DNA from: Schistocephalus solidus
Lineage: Eukaryota > Platyhelminthes > Cestoda > Diphyllobothriidea > Diphyllobothriidae
Direction of reading: 5' to 3'
DNA: 64,000 nt
Assembly (NCBI GenBank): GCA_017591395.1
Contig: WEDG01004997.1
Location: 1 to 64,000, forward strand
Made by a program: the position numbers and the translations under genes. A model generated the notes under the pieces. It did not search any database, was not told the DNA's origin, and saw only the letters and a program-made list of their open reading frames with translations. Positions 47,790 to 58,887 of this stretch are shown in pieces (position 1 is the stretch's first letter; each line of letters begins with the position of its first letter).

Positions 47790-50700
47790 GCATCAAGTTG
47801 CAATAAATCTTTCTAGTGTACCCCCTATCAGACTCCCATTCCTCTGGGATCCTGGTTCTGATCCATCGTGCACGTATCAGTCAGGTTTGGCACGCATAAC
47901 CAGGCTCTCAAACAGTAGTTGCCGTTTCACCTGATAATGCCTCAATTCTAGTTGATTCTGCCATGACACTGGCCCCAGGGTGTGAGATAGAAGCTTTTGA
48001 TAGGGGCATTGTAAATCTATTCTCAGTATAGACTAATTTATGCGGATGTTACGGTCCCTCTATCTGGCCTGTTGTGGGACTCGCAGTAGACATCGTTCTT
48101 CTCGACGGTTGACTTGACAGGTGCAAATGAGTTTTCTAATTTCTCTCGAAAAAGAAAGGCTTAAAATGTGAAGGACCGTAGCTAGACTATTTGACCATGT
48201 GCAAACATCGCAGGCCATAATTTTAACCTTGAATTGCAAACGTAGCACACAAACGTAAACTTCAATCGTTTGTTGAAATGTGTTTACCACAAAGGATGAT
48301 ATCATTCAGATGTGATTACTCATGGCCCGCGACAGGTCAGGTTTCTGTACGCTGGTCATGCGCAGTGGCCACAAACTCCGGTGTTTTTTCTAAATGTGAC
48401 TAAGAAACCTTATACGCATTAAAGGGTTAATAATGACTTCTTGTTAAGAATATTATATGCAAGCCTGAGGATTTCAACTTATGAAATTAGGGAATCAAGG
48501 AAATTAAAATCCTCCGTGCTTTTTAACAGCAAATTAATTTCCTTACAATTTTAACTAAACGGCTTGGGGACTCATAAGCGTCCTTAATGCTTGCTAACCG
48601 AAAGGGACGCGTGCATATGTGCTGACTGGTTGAGAATTTAGTCGACACGTCACCAAGGAGGTGCGCTTACGTTAAGTAGGATGATGGGAACAAACCCCAG
48701 TAGCAGTTAAACGCCTCATTTCAATCGCAAATTTGAGCCCTTTGCCACATCGTTTCAAAAACCTGGAAAATAAAACTCGTGGTTGCCTATACCCCTTTTC
48801 ACTATTCCAACTACTTCTTCGAGAAAGGAAACATAGATAGACAACGAAAACCATTTAGACTTTTAGATCTCCGCAGAAGTTAGTGTACTATCTGGGTGTA
48901 AATTATTCGGTGTTAAGCTTTGCAGACTCATATCGAAAGCTCATATGAATATTTGAGCCGAAATCTATCAGCTTTAGCGTGATAACGACAGAATATTCAT
49001 AAACTGCCAACAGACATGTCAAAGGATTTCTCATACTGTCAACAGAGATACTATTTAGAAAGCCAGACATGTGTTTCACCGAGGAGATTAAAATTTTAAA
49101 ATTTCAAAATTTGAGTATTGATCGGAAAGTACACGCAAAGAGCTGGGGGACCCACTGATGTGCCGAATATCTCGTAGCTTTGCCGTGCATCAGCAGACTA
49201 TCGACAAACCACACGTGTCAGGGCTTTTAGTTAGTACCTAATGTTGTCCATATGGTCTATTATGTAACAAATTAAAACTGTTTAAATTAAAAAAGCAACC
49301 TGATTAAATGAGTTTTATTTCTTTAAATCAAATAATCGTCAATGATTTCTTCTATTTTTGAACTGCTTCTGCAAAGGAAAACACTTAAGACGCTGCTACT
49401 TGGAAATCGCTCAAATACATGGCTCACAGCAATCATGTTAATATATGTCTGGAATGCCTTCCAGTCAATTGCATAAGCAAGTACAGGGGCACCAGCGAGC
49501 GTTTCAAAAACCAGCCTTACTTTGACAGATTAAAGTTTGAAATACTTAGATTCTAAAAACCCCGGCATTAATTTAAACGGTTTGAATCTCTGTTTTGGTC
49601 AACTATTTCGAAATGGAAATTACTTTTTAATTTTAGCTTGCCTTTTATCGACTTCAAATGCCTGTTATTTTAAGGGTTCTCAAAAGGCCTCAAATCGTCT
49701 TTACTAGCTCCATTCAGCTTTTGACATTTTCATTGCAATGTCAATGAGATTTTCAAGACTCTTATTTGTACGAGTTTTCATGAACCTTGCAAACCCCGTG
49801 AAAGAGGGAAGTGAATTCTCATTGAACCATTTTTGTATAAGCAGCCTGGTACATAATTGGAAAAAATGGAAAGCCGAGAACGAAAACAAATCGCAAGTTC
49901 GCTAGAAGCCATTAAACTGAGGGGTGTGAAATGACCGAAATTTCATTGGTTTCAATGCTAGTTTAATAAATATCCATAAACAGACATTTGAATTTTAAAG
50001 CCAACTTGGAATTTCTAATTTTTGTAACACAACGTGGTCACTTGATTTCTTTTAAGATTGATATCCTTATCAACCTAATTCAACTGCTTTTAATTGTAAT
50101 TTAACCCTGTCTCTTTCGGTCAAAATTCATTGCAATTTTTACACAAGAGCTTCAAAATATTTACTTGTACATTAAAACATGAAGGCTTTGCCTCTTTTTC
50201 TGTAAATTGCTAGCCGTCAAGACTCACTTACAGTCAAATAGGGGGACAGAAGACTGTATTTTAGCAATAATTATTTTCCAGGTTATAATGCAGAGTAACG
50301 GGGACGGTTTACCCTGTTACTTTAATTCCTTAAAGTCCTAACGGGTTGTGGCCTTCATGAATGCAGAACAGAAACCAAAACCGATGGCAACGTTTAATGA
50401 TAAGAAAATGAGGAGGTCACAAGGAGCATCCTGTGAACAACTCTGGTTCTCCTAAATAGTCACCTGGTAATCGCATTTGCCTTGCGCGTTCGTAATTTTT
50501 TTTTGTCCAGACATCTTAGGAAAAATGGATGCTAGAGGACTCTCCTGCTATTATTTGTGTTTATGTTTATTCAACTGACTTTCAGGATCTAAAATACCAG
50601 TCCCAACGGCATTACTGTGGCTATGCCTTTTCTGTCTCATGTGCCTGCGTGCATACATCAGACAGTCGGAAATTGAAAAGAAGTACCGACAGGACGCGTC

Positions 50701-52550
50701 GCCCTGTTTTTCATCTAAGGCAGCGGCTCCTAAGCTTTCCTCTCCGGGTCTCACGTTAAAAATGCAAATTGCCTCCGGTCGTGCTAGATTTTCTAGGGCT
50801 AAGAAATGCCCGTAGACATGACTCCCAGAGGGCCTTTATTTATAATGCAAAACGCAACTGTAGGAAGTATACAAAAAACTTCGTTAAAACACCTTTCCTT
50901 CATAAAATATACACAAATTCAAGGGGATACGCGAGTTCGTGTTTATGGAGAAAAATTACTTTGGGGACAAACGATTCCCAAATTCAAAACAAAGGAACAA
51001 AACTTGTCTGTTTTCTGGACGGTTTGATTTGCCAAAATAAAATTCTCATGCATGACAGTGCCCCGGAGAATTGTAGAGGAAAGGAAGATGCTTCTGAAGA
51101 AATGAGTGGGCATTCTTTCGTACTTATCTCTGCGTTAACATGTTTCCTGATATATGGGTTATCTTCGCTTCACAATTTAATGATGGCAGCTACTATCTGG
51201 AATTTTTGATGATATTGCCTGTCTGATCAAATTTTATGTTAACAGTTGTGAGCAGCATTTCTCGACTTTTTCTACACTTGTTTGAAGGTGCTCACGCATG
51301 CAGTTGCAAATATCGGGGATCTTTTCAAAACGTCCCTCAATCGTACCATTTGAGATTCAATCGCATCGCTCTTCAGATTCCATCATTCTATTTGCAATTA
51401 ATGTACCTGTAATTGATAAAATAATTGTTAGCGCGACCAAGCACTCTGGCCTTCAGTAAATCTAAATGGGAAAATATAGCAGTCAGTTCAATTCTCAATA
51501 TCAGTCCTTCTCATCCAGGTGGCACTAAACTAGACACTTTTTTAGTTCCAAAAACTCTCTCGACCGTTTTTTCAGTTCTTAGGCAGATGAAAAAGGTTTC
51601 TGCAAGACAGCCAAAAAATTATGGCGTGGAAATAGCTATTACTGTGCTTTCTTACCTTTCTTGCCCTCATTCTTATTGGTATTAATTATAAAAAATTGAG
51701 AAACTACAAAACTGACTAGAGACAGCTTATAGTAAATGTGCCATCCCAGAAACTTTTAACTGATATATTGAAATGTGTTTTCGGTGATAAAAGATCACTT
51801 ATGTGGAATTATTATATTAATTATCGTACAGTATAATTCCTATATATTTCAGTCAGGTGAAGATGTCGGCTTTTAAACATGCTTCCTTCCGACCTGCTTC
51901 AAAAACGACGCCCTTTAAAAAATAGCTACTTAACCAGAATGCATTTTGCCTTCATTTTTATTGCTCTTCCTTCCACCCCTCTTTATTTATTTCGTCTAAG
52001 GATGGGTTGATGTAAACAGCTTTAAAATTCGGGAGTGTAATACAATTTGTCTGTTTAACTTGCCCTCTTTATATACATCCAAAAAAATTTAATTATAATA
52101 AGCTAAAGTTATTTGAGAAAAATAAATTTTTAAGATAAATTTTCGACTTTTATACCTTATTTCGTCTTCCGGCAAATTGGAGATGTACACGAAACAGTTA
52201 ACTTTTAATAGCACCTAACAAAGGATTCTGTGGTTGGTAAAATGTAAGCTAATAGGCGTCCACTACCTTGTGTTATCCTATCGAAAGCGGATGCGTTCGC
52301 TTCTACCTGACCTTACAAAAATTGAATTAGCATCTAAATCGATAGTCATATAAATGTATGCCTGGTCTGAATGTATTACCTCTGGGAAATTAGCGGCCCT
52401 TCTTTAATAGGCACGCGCAAACCTTGTGGATTTTCTCCCATGCATATAAATTTCCTGTGTCTAGTGTTTTCATGGATACATGGGATATATATATGATAGT
52501 GTGTGGCTCATCAATCTGCTTAAGGAACATTTATGTGATTGGATATATAT
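47790..52550. other. Intergenic stretch
   Basis: AT-rich DNA with the decayed retrozyme at 49.1 kb and the old repeat at 51.8 kb. A 146-codon frame at 50.77-51.21 kb ends in a hydrophobic segment, and a CAGCGGCTCCTAAGCTTT stretch before it vaguely resembles a hAT terminal repeat, but neither is supported. Confidence 0.35.
49125..49250 (+). mobile_element. Retrozyme-like element, decayed partial copy
   Basis: GAGCTGGGGGACCCA, CTGATGT (49155-49161), GCCGA and a stem III palindrome ACACGTGT before the cleavage C at 49219, followed by GGGCTTTTAGTTAGTACC. A9 is replaced by T and GAAA is damaged. Confidence 0.6.
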
Positions 52551-52559
52551 CAACCACTT

Positions 52560-52985
52560 ATCTGGCAGGTGCGAATACACACGGAGGTGCGATCGCAACC
52601 AAGATTAACAGCCTGGGGCGGCAGCTTCGGTCGATGAGGGTACTGCCGACTACTGCCAACGTGCGAACTCCGGCCCCCGACCAGATTGAGAACAAGCCAT
52701 CACCCGCCCTCCCTCAGTCCACCACGGACTCAGTGAACAGGCAAAGGATGATCGCCAATAATGAAACACCACCATGCTCATCAAGCAGCATGCTGACTGA
52801 GAATCTCCACCCCCTAGCCAGCCCCACCTCTACGCGAATTCAAAAACCTTAGTAATCCCGTATTAGCCGAAATGTTACCACCTATAAATACTGTGAGGCG
52901 CGGTACAATATTTACCTCCGACGATGAAATCCTGTTTGATTTTTGAAACGTCAGGACAATAAAACCATGGTTCCCGTGATCGCCT
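52560..52985 (+). mobile_element. Penelope-like element copy D, C-terminal coding tail and 3' end
   Basis: An open frame ending at about 52852 encodes a Pro/Thr/Ser-rich tail like those following the GIY-YIG domain in PLEs. It is followed by CCTATAAATACTGTGAGG, a hammerhead core and an AATAAAACC end that lines up with the 3' end of copy A. The GIY-YIG part is absent upstream. The PLE call rests on the shared 3' architecture rather than on catalytic residues. Confidence 0.55.
52912..52960 (+). ncRNA. Hammerhead ribozyme motif of PLE copy D
   Basis: CCGACGA (52918-52924) for CTGANGA, a 5-bp stem II (52927-52931 with 52938-52942), GAA at 52945-52947 and cleavage triplet GTC (52950-52952). One core change (U4 to C) makes it doubtful as an active ribozyme. 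Stem III would be the palindrome ACGT, as in copies B and C. Confidence 0.55.
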
Positions 52986-52995
52986 CTTCTGCTCG

Positions 52996-52998
<3 letters not shown>

Positions 52999-53036
<38 letters not shown>
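52999..53036. repeat. (TA)n microsatellite at the retrozyme 5' flank
   Basis: About 38 bases of TA between PLE copy D and the retrozyme. Confidence 0.95.
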
Positions 53037-53038
<2 letters not shown>

Positions 53039-53430
53039 TATACGTGTCTGGGCTTTTAGCTAGTATCTATGTCGGAAAATGCTAAAGCTCTTTAACTATA
53101 AGATTCATACTACTTATAGTACTCACTTCGTTTAGTAGAATGATACGTGGTTATTCCACAGTGGTTGATCTTCTTCGACTCAAATGTTCATTGAAATTTC
53201 GGGTCTGACCCTAAAAAGTCATGTCCGAATCACCTGACTCCATATCCTGCACTTAATAATTTCAGAAATTATTTACCCGATTATTCTCTGGAGTCCATAT
53301 ACCGAAACCGCATAGAGAACGCTGGGGACCCACTGAGGAGCCGAACCCTCGTTGCTGTGTCACACAGCAGCAGAAACATCGGCGAAACACGTGTCTGGGC
53401 TTTTAGCTAGTATCTATGTCGGAAGTACGG
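53037..53430 (+). mobile_element. Retrozyme-like element with one complete 347-bp monomer
   Basis: The end of one hammerhead (CGTGTC, cleavage after 53048) and a complete hammerhead (cleavage after 53395) bracket a monomer of 347 bases. The sequence after each site is the same (TGGGCTTTTAGCTAGTATC and beyond, ending at a CGGTAT or AAATGC variant). It has no open reading frame of note. The element is flanked by TA microsatellites at both ends (52999-53036 and 53447-53508) and lies directly after PLE copy D. It matches the published architecture of animal retrozymes; the family name here is an inference. Confidence 0.8.
53321..53407 (+). ncRNA. Hammerhead ribozyme (type I) of the 347-bp retrozyme
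   Basis: Core box CTGAGGA (53333-53339), stem II GCCGA/TCGGC (53340-53344 with 53379-53383) with a long apical hairpin around TGCTGTGT/ACACAGCA, GAA (53384-53386), self-complementary stem III ACAC/GTGT (53387-53394) and cleavage C at 53395. Stem I pairs CCCA (53329-53332) with TGGG (53396-53399), then after an internal loop GCT (53321-53323) with AGC (53405-53407), a layout like that used for the stem I-stem II loop contact. All invariant core residues are present, so this is the best candidate for an active ribozyme in the window. Confidence 0.8.
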
Positions 53431-53442
53431 TATAACGTCTTT

Positions 53443-53446
<4 letters not shown>

Positions 53447-53480
<34 letters not shown>

Positions 53481-53508
53481 GTTATATATATATATATATA
53501 TATATATT
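53447..53508. repeat. (AT)n microsatellite at the retrozyme 3' flank
   Basis: Two AT runs (53447-53475 and 53483-53508) separated by AAAATGTT, right after the retrozyme end. Confidence 0.95.
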
Positions 53509-53519
53509 CGTCTCCATAA

Positions 53520-54060
53520 ACTGCAAGGAAAAGCCCCGGGGGACAAGCGTGGGCCGGCGCAACTTAAGCGCCGTTACCACAGCATTGACGATGGCATCTG
53601 GCTGCCTTTGCAACTATACGGCGGGGTTGAAAAGCGCGAAGAACCGAGGCACACGCAGACGCCCTCCTGACCGATTTTAGGGGGCTTTCCTCACTGGCCG
53701 CCGAAACGCCTGCTCGCACGACCGCGATCGGCGCCCTGGCAGCCTAGAGTCTCGACCACCCCCTACGGCGGCGGCGGTCGGTTTCACGCCTAAATTTCGG
53801 ACCGCCGGTGCGTGTGTGTATGTGTGCAGCCGCTGTCGCCAATTCCGACTCCGACTCCTGTAGGTAGCCTGCGGGCACCGATTGCGGTCTCTCCCAGGTG
53901 AGCTGTCCGACCATCTCAGTGGTCGCAGATGTAATCAGGCGGCGCTGTTCGCGGAAAAGTGGAGAGGGAATCTAGGCCAACCGACGGCACGTACTACCCG
54001 GTAACCTGAAACTCGTGTGGCATAACCCCCCGCGCCTGTTTCGAAAGAGTGCACATGATA
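53520..54060. other. GC- and CpG-rich island, no identified gene
   Basis: Strikingly GC-rich (runs such as CGGCGGCGGCGG) between AT microsatellites and AT-rich DNA. Short frames on both strands lack splice support. It ends about 350 bases before the RPA70-like fragment, so it could be a promoter region for that locus or part of an unrecognised element. Confidence 0.4.
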
Positions 54061-54413
54061 GAAGCATCTCTTGCCTGCCAGCGGATAGATCAGAGCCTGA
54101 AAACTATGCCTGTGGGAGAAAATCATAATTTACACTAGTGACTAATTGGGATTCCGCGCGGGACTGAAATGGGGACAACCTTTACAAGCCGAAAATGAGA
54201 ACAAACGAAGAGAACAGGCTATGCCAAATCATATCTCATCAGAGTGGCAATAAATGGTAAGCCTTGAGTACGTACGAAGACGCATGCGAACCCGAAAAGA
54301 ATTTTTAGAATCAATTTTTCATGCCTGTGTCAATCTAATCATTTCAACTGGAAATAATATGAAAATTATATTATTGGATATTGGCTTTATAAGTAACTTT
54401 ATCACTCGTAAAC

Positions 54414-54756
54414 ATGGCGTTTCCGAAGTATTGTAATCGAGGAGAAATGTCTCCACGCATCCTTCAGGGTACTATAGCTGTTATTGTCAAAGATCGGTCA
54501 AATGGCAATGACTATTTCCAGGTAATGCAATCTTGTAGGCTGATAAAGGCTGGAAGCGAGGATCTGTTCCACTGCCATCTGCCTTACGACGCACCTTACC
54601 TGACGGATGCTCTCATTGACCTGAATCTGATTACGATAACTATTGTCCCTTAGGGGGAGGGCTTGGATAGCATAGATCGCATTCTCAAATTTCATTATTC
54701 TTGTCCCATTGATGAGACAGTAACAAAGTGACTTGGTCCTGTTTGACTCCTGTGCT
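54414..54756 (+). pseudogene. RPA70 N-terminal-domain-like fragment (replication protein A large subunit)
   Basis: From an ATG with good context (54414) the peptide reads ILQGTIAVIVKDRS, then YFQVMQSCRLIKAGSEDLFH. This follows the N-terminal domain of RPA1 (G-x-I-A-x-I near the start, x-Q-V-x-x-x-R-x-I-x-x-G, aromatic residue, then D). A TAG at 54651-54653 interrupts the frame, but the same frame continues as GEGLDSIDRILKFHYSCP for about 33 more codons. No donor site is evident before the stop. RPA1 binds single-stranded DNA in replication and repair; this copy covers only the protein-interaction N domain. A broken or intronless gene copy is likeliest. Confidence 0.45.
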
Positions 54757-56099
54757 TTTATTCAACATATTACTCCGCTGTAGAGTTGCAGATCAGTATC
54801 ATTAACGTACCGGAAGTATTGCAGAGCAGAATGTTTCAGATTTCAGTGGAAAGAGCAACTTTCGTCGCTTTTGCGTTTGTCTATCAAAATGTTCGCTCAT
54901 CGGTCTTTTCGAGGGCCACTCGTGCGTAGTGGTTAGTCGATGTAGCATCTAGCTGATATTATAAGGACTTTCATTGCATCGTGTTCACTCACTGCGCCCA
55001 TATCTATCATCCTTTAATAGCAAGACTGCGTCGAACCTACCAAAATGATTGGAAAATTCTTTAAGTACGCGTTAGTCTTGCGCATCGGACTGCCCTAAGA
55101 GACATTAACCATCTTCATGACTTTGGTGATTGGACTGAGTTGCTGCGGTGCTTCTTACAGCTCTCGAATTTGCAGTGAACTCCAAGGTAATAAACCCGAG
55201 TTTAACTGACACTTACAATGAGGAAAAATGGAAAATTGTAGCTTACTGGTAACATTGCTGCTCTGCATATCAGGTCTGCATTCTTCCGTTGGTTCTCTGG
55301 GGTCTTATTTGTTACTTTGATTTCGAATATGGCTTTGTTTTAGCCAGAAGAGTATACCCACCGACAGTGCTTTATAGTTTTTTTCTGAACTCGATGCATT
55401 TCGATGCATTTCAGATAAATTTAGAGGGCAAACCCAAGGTTCAATCTTCTCCTTTCACTTTAACTGTGGTCCTAAGCTGCCCTATTATGGGCACTGGCCT
55501 TAAATTTGTAGGTTTTTTACAAAAAAATAAAACTCATTACTTATAGGACAAAAGATAGTCTGATTGACTTTTATGATAAATGTCAAGTAACGACAGAGAA
55601 TAAGGGTACATCATAGTATCAAGCATTCAAACGTTATCAATAAGGTAAGCGTTTTACAAAATTTTCTTGGACTGAAAATCCAAAAACGTAGCTTATTTCG
55701 AACTGATTCAGTTTTCTTGCGTGATTCTGGTAGGCAGTAAATGACTCCCTTTGGTATTGCATATTGATCGTCGCCATACACCTTCAACTTCATTAGAAAT
55801 TGAACCTTGAGCAATTTTACTACTTTGTTTGATCCCGACAAATTCATAAAACATTCCTTTGCTTCTTGAAGACTAGTTAAGGGAGCGAAGCAGGACAAAA
55901 GGAAATAGGATCAAAACTCCTTTATTTTGCAAAAATCTCTTTGTGTTTCTGGTAAGCACTTACTTTGCCCGCTACATAGGTTGTAATGTGGATCTCCCCA
56001 GAAGGTGTTTAAAGACTGCAAAGCCACAGTTGGAATTGTAGGTTCTTGCTTTTGCGTAGTGTAACCCAGAACAAATCTCCTGTAGCTTAGTTTGTTGGC

Positions 56100-56215
56100 G
56101 ATTTATCGGTGATGACCAATCCCATCAAATGTTATCCCCTTATCTTTGACTGTCTCTGATGATGGGTTCCAGTGAACTCCGAAGCGTCAGGTCAAGAAAC
56201 TTCTTCTGCTAATTA
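56100..56215 (+). mobile_element. Penelope-like element copy E, 3' end with hammerhead
   Basis: Only the terminal part is recognisable: a hammerhead followed by a CAAGAAACTTC stretch, matching the end of flatworm PLEs. No coding part is seen upstream. It is followed by a TCG microsatellite. Confidence 0.5.
56145..56200 (+). ncRNA. Hammerhead ribozyme (type I) with intact CTGATGA box
   Basis: Catalytic box CTGATGA at 56156-56162, stem II of 6 bp including one G-T (56164-56169 with 56174-56179, loop CAGT), GAA at 56181-56183, short stem III over G-C-G-T and cleavage triplet GTC ending at 56188. Next to the core, TCT (56153-56155) pairs with AGG (56189-56191, one G-T); further out TTGA faces TCAA. 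All invariant core residues are present. The pair at the base of stem II is a mismatch, so activity needs testing. Confidence 0.65.
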
Positions 56216-56221
56216 TTGCTT

Positions 56222-56253
56222 CTTCTTCGTCGTCGTCGTCGTCGTCGTCGTCG
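56222..56253. repeat. (TCG)n microsatellite
   Basis: Trinucleotide run beginning as TTC and continuing as about nine TCG/CGT units, about 35 bases after the hammerhead of PLE copy E. Confidence 0.9.
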
Positions 56254-56619
56254 GAGCCGTCTTCTTCTACTTCTAACTTTCTGCAGCCTTTATTGAAAGC
56301 GTATCGAGCCTCCGGTGGGAGTCGTTGGCAAGATTTCAACTCAAAATGTTATGCAGGACACCCTCTAGGTAGGTCGACTTCTCTTTGACTGCCAAAGATC
56401 TTCCAATGTTCTTCATGTTTTGACATTTACCAAAATCTTTGCCCCAAATCAACCCCAATTTTCCCTTGATATCATGCATACTTGAAAAAGTTGGTAGTTG
56501 ATCCACATTCTTTGGGAACAACAATTTACGGAATTCGGAAGCGGACAACATCGGAGTCCGGATTTTTTTGACCTAAGCATGAATGAAGTGCACTTTTCGC
56601 ATTATTGTCCTTTCTGGCT

Positions 56620-57120
56620 GGTTGAAGGGGCCTCGTGAATCGATCTTCCTTCGCCGTGCGTGAGCGAGACGCGCTTGCTGACGATTGGGTCCTGACCAGG
56701 AGCATCAACACTGACGTCGGCGTCGGATAGACGCAGTCTTGCAATCGTCAACTGGTTCTCCTACTCCTCGTGGCTCGCGCCAGTGAAGGTCAGACGGTTA
56801 TGGTCATCAAGATGGTTAGAAAGTCTGACTCGTCTCGTGTCCGGCGCGCCTTCACCTTTCAGTCAGCAGGGTGCCTCGGTACAGAATCACGGTAACGCCA
56901 TAACCCAAGGTGTGCCATGTCCCCATATATAAAATGCCGATCCGCGCCAACTAGCCTAAAAGTCAATCACGCGCTAGGGGTTAGGTCTGACTGCGGATAA
57001 CATCAATCTTTCGCAATGGACAGTAGACCAAACGACCTGGATGGTTATACAGCTAAAAAAGCTCATTCCAGCATGCCCACCCTAGGATTCTCTCATTTGC
57101 TAGCTTTCATAAATTATTAA
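56620..57120 (+). promoter_or_regulatory. GC-rich patch with TATA box and short ATG frame
   Basis: GC-rich DNA leads into CCATATATAAAATGCC (about 56932-56947). About 70 bases later an ATG (57016) opens a 34-codon frame. The spacing resembles a TATA promoter. It may belong to a real gene start or to the 5' part of a PLE, since it lies about 700 bases after PLE copy E. Confidence 0.3.
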
Positions 57121-57577
57121 CCCTAAATTTAATCTGTAGAATTGCTTGCCAACAGAGGTAGGAATATGTGGTGGCATGCCAAATCCTGTTGTTTTCTTAT
57201 AATGGATAAAGAAGGGTTTTAATGTGCAGCTATCTCTTGCTTTCGTAATATTTCGAGGAATTTAAAAAAGTGAGTGGGACTTCATTAGTGAGACCGACTA
57301 CATAGACGCAGCACCAAGAAACTAGGCTGGGAAAGCCAGAAAATACATGAGAATGTATTAATTTGAGATCAGGGCCTCAAGTTGAACAGACTAACTATGC
57401 AACTGATCTGTTTGAGGTTCTGTGCCATTTCTAACGGTTCTTCAAATTGGCCCATATGTCTAATCTAAGCAGGTAAGCACAGGGTAGAAGAGGACGCACT
57501 TTAGTAAAAAAAAAATAACTGTCGCCAAAACTACATACAAATTGCTTGAAATTCTTCCTATGGTGCATTGATCTTAC

Positions 57578-57704
57578 CCCGTTGAAACATGAACATGTGC
57601 CTGGTTTATCGGCATCCTGTTCGCGTAATCGCACGAAGTATTGGTAAGGAGTAATTTTACGGTGCTTTCGCCAAAGCCGCCCGAAATTGAGGTCATGAGT
57701 CCTA
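57578..57704 (-). CDS. Orphan internal exon candidate
   Basis: 127 bases bounded by an AG acceptor after a pyrimidine-containing tract (TTTCACAACCAG) and a GTAAGA donor. It encodes 42 codons without a stop, including RLWRKHRKITPYQYFVRLRE and ending GTCSCFNG. Frame and length are typical of a small internal exon. It lies upstream of, and on the same strand as, the PDGF/VEGF-like gene but beyond its apparent first exon. No family recognised. Confidence 0.3.
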
Positions 57705-58887
57705 CTGGTTGTGAAATTAGCAAACAGCTGAACTTGTGTTTTAAAGATTACTAGCCGTGGTCTCTGGGGAAAGCTTCCACTGACACCCTGTATTAGCATC
57801 CGTAAACTATACCTGCTCATGCACAGTTTACCCCAGCGTAATTCAATAATTAACCAACAGTCAGTTGGAATGCCGCACACCCGAGAAGGAAAGCTAAATT
57901 ACGAAGCAAAGACGAGCATGATTGAAGGCACGCTTGCAAGAGTGTACTGAGGCTTGTGGTTCAAAGAGGCAAAGTTTATTTTTGGTCCTTATTTCCATCT
58001 GGGGTTCCTTCCATCCTATTGACTTTCGCATAAATTATTTAATTTTATGATCTACCGTGCCAACTATCGAAATGGCTCTCCCGCTTGCACAGACTGCAAT
58101 AGGGCCCTTATTGTAGACCACTAAGGCCGGAGATACGAATCAATGTTCCGTTTTTTATCGATCTGCAAATGCCGTCAGTTAAAATACAGGCCTACGCTAC
58201 ATTAGCTGCAATCAGAAGCGTTCTGCTTTTAAACAACGCTGAAACCTTCTCTATTTAAAAAAGCGGTAGTCAAATGGTCCTAAAGAATCTCGGTTGTCCT
58301 CCTTGCCCATGTTCGGTTGATACCATAGGCAGGACAGATAAATTTTGTCTGATCTGCCTTTCCTTTGCTCCTATTTCTCCGTAGTCGGAGATCGCCTGGG
58401 TTCTTGGCAAGAAAAGGAATAAGTCATCAAAAATTCTGTAAAGTTATCATTATTTTCATGAATTGCACTAGGTGCAACAGAATGTTGGCTTTGCAAAATG
58501 ACCCACTTACTGTCGAAAATACCGCCGAACTTTTCTCTAGGAAGCATGTTTGGTATTTTGTTTTATGACGTAAATCTGATGTAATGCAAGCGTCAATTTT
58601 GCAGGGTTTATGCAAGTTTCTTCAATACTGACATCTACCACCGTTAGTTTAGACACTTCACAGATTGTAAAACATAGGGTACAAAGGTGAGAACAGAAGG
58701 AACAGACGGAATCATCATGTTGTCTTTCCAGTACGAATTAAACGAGTATTTACGCTTCATGCCTTGCCCCGGCACAGGAATCGGGGCAGACCGAAAACTG
58801 TCTGCACGGGTTTTGTCTCAAAAACAGGCAGATGTTAATTCGATTTTTCCTCTGGGGCGAAAATTCTTTTGCGTTCTCCCACCAGGT

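Noticed and set aside
50700..51209. 146-codon frame preceded by a hAT-like terminal sequence
   Set aside because: The terminal match is short and no partner repeat or transposase motif was found.
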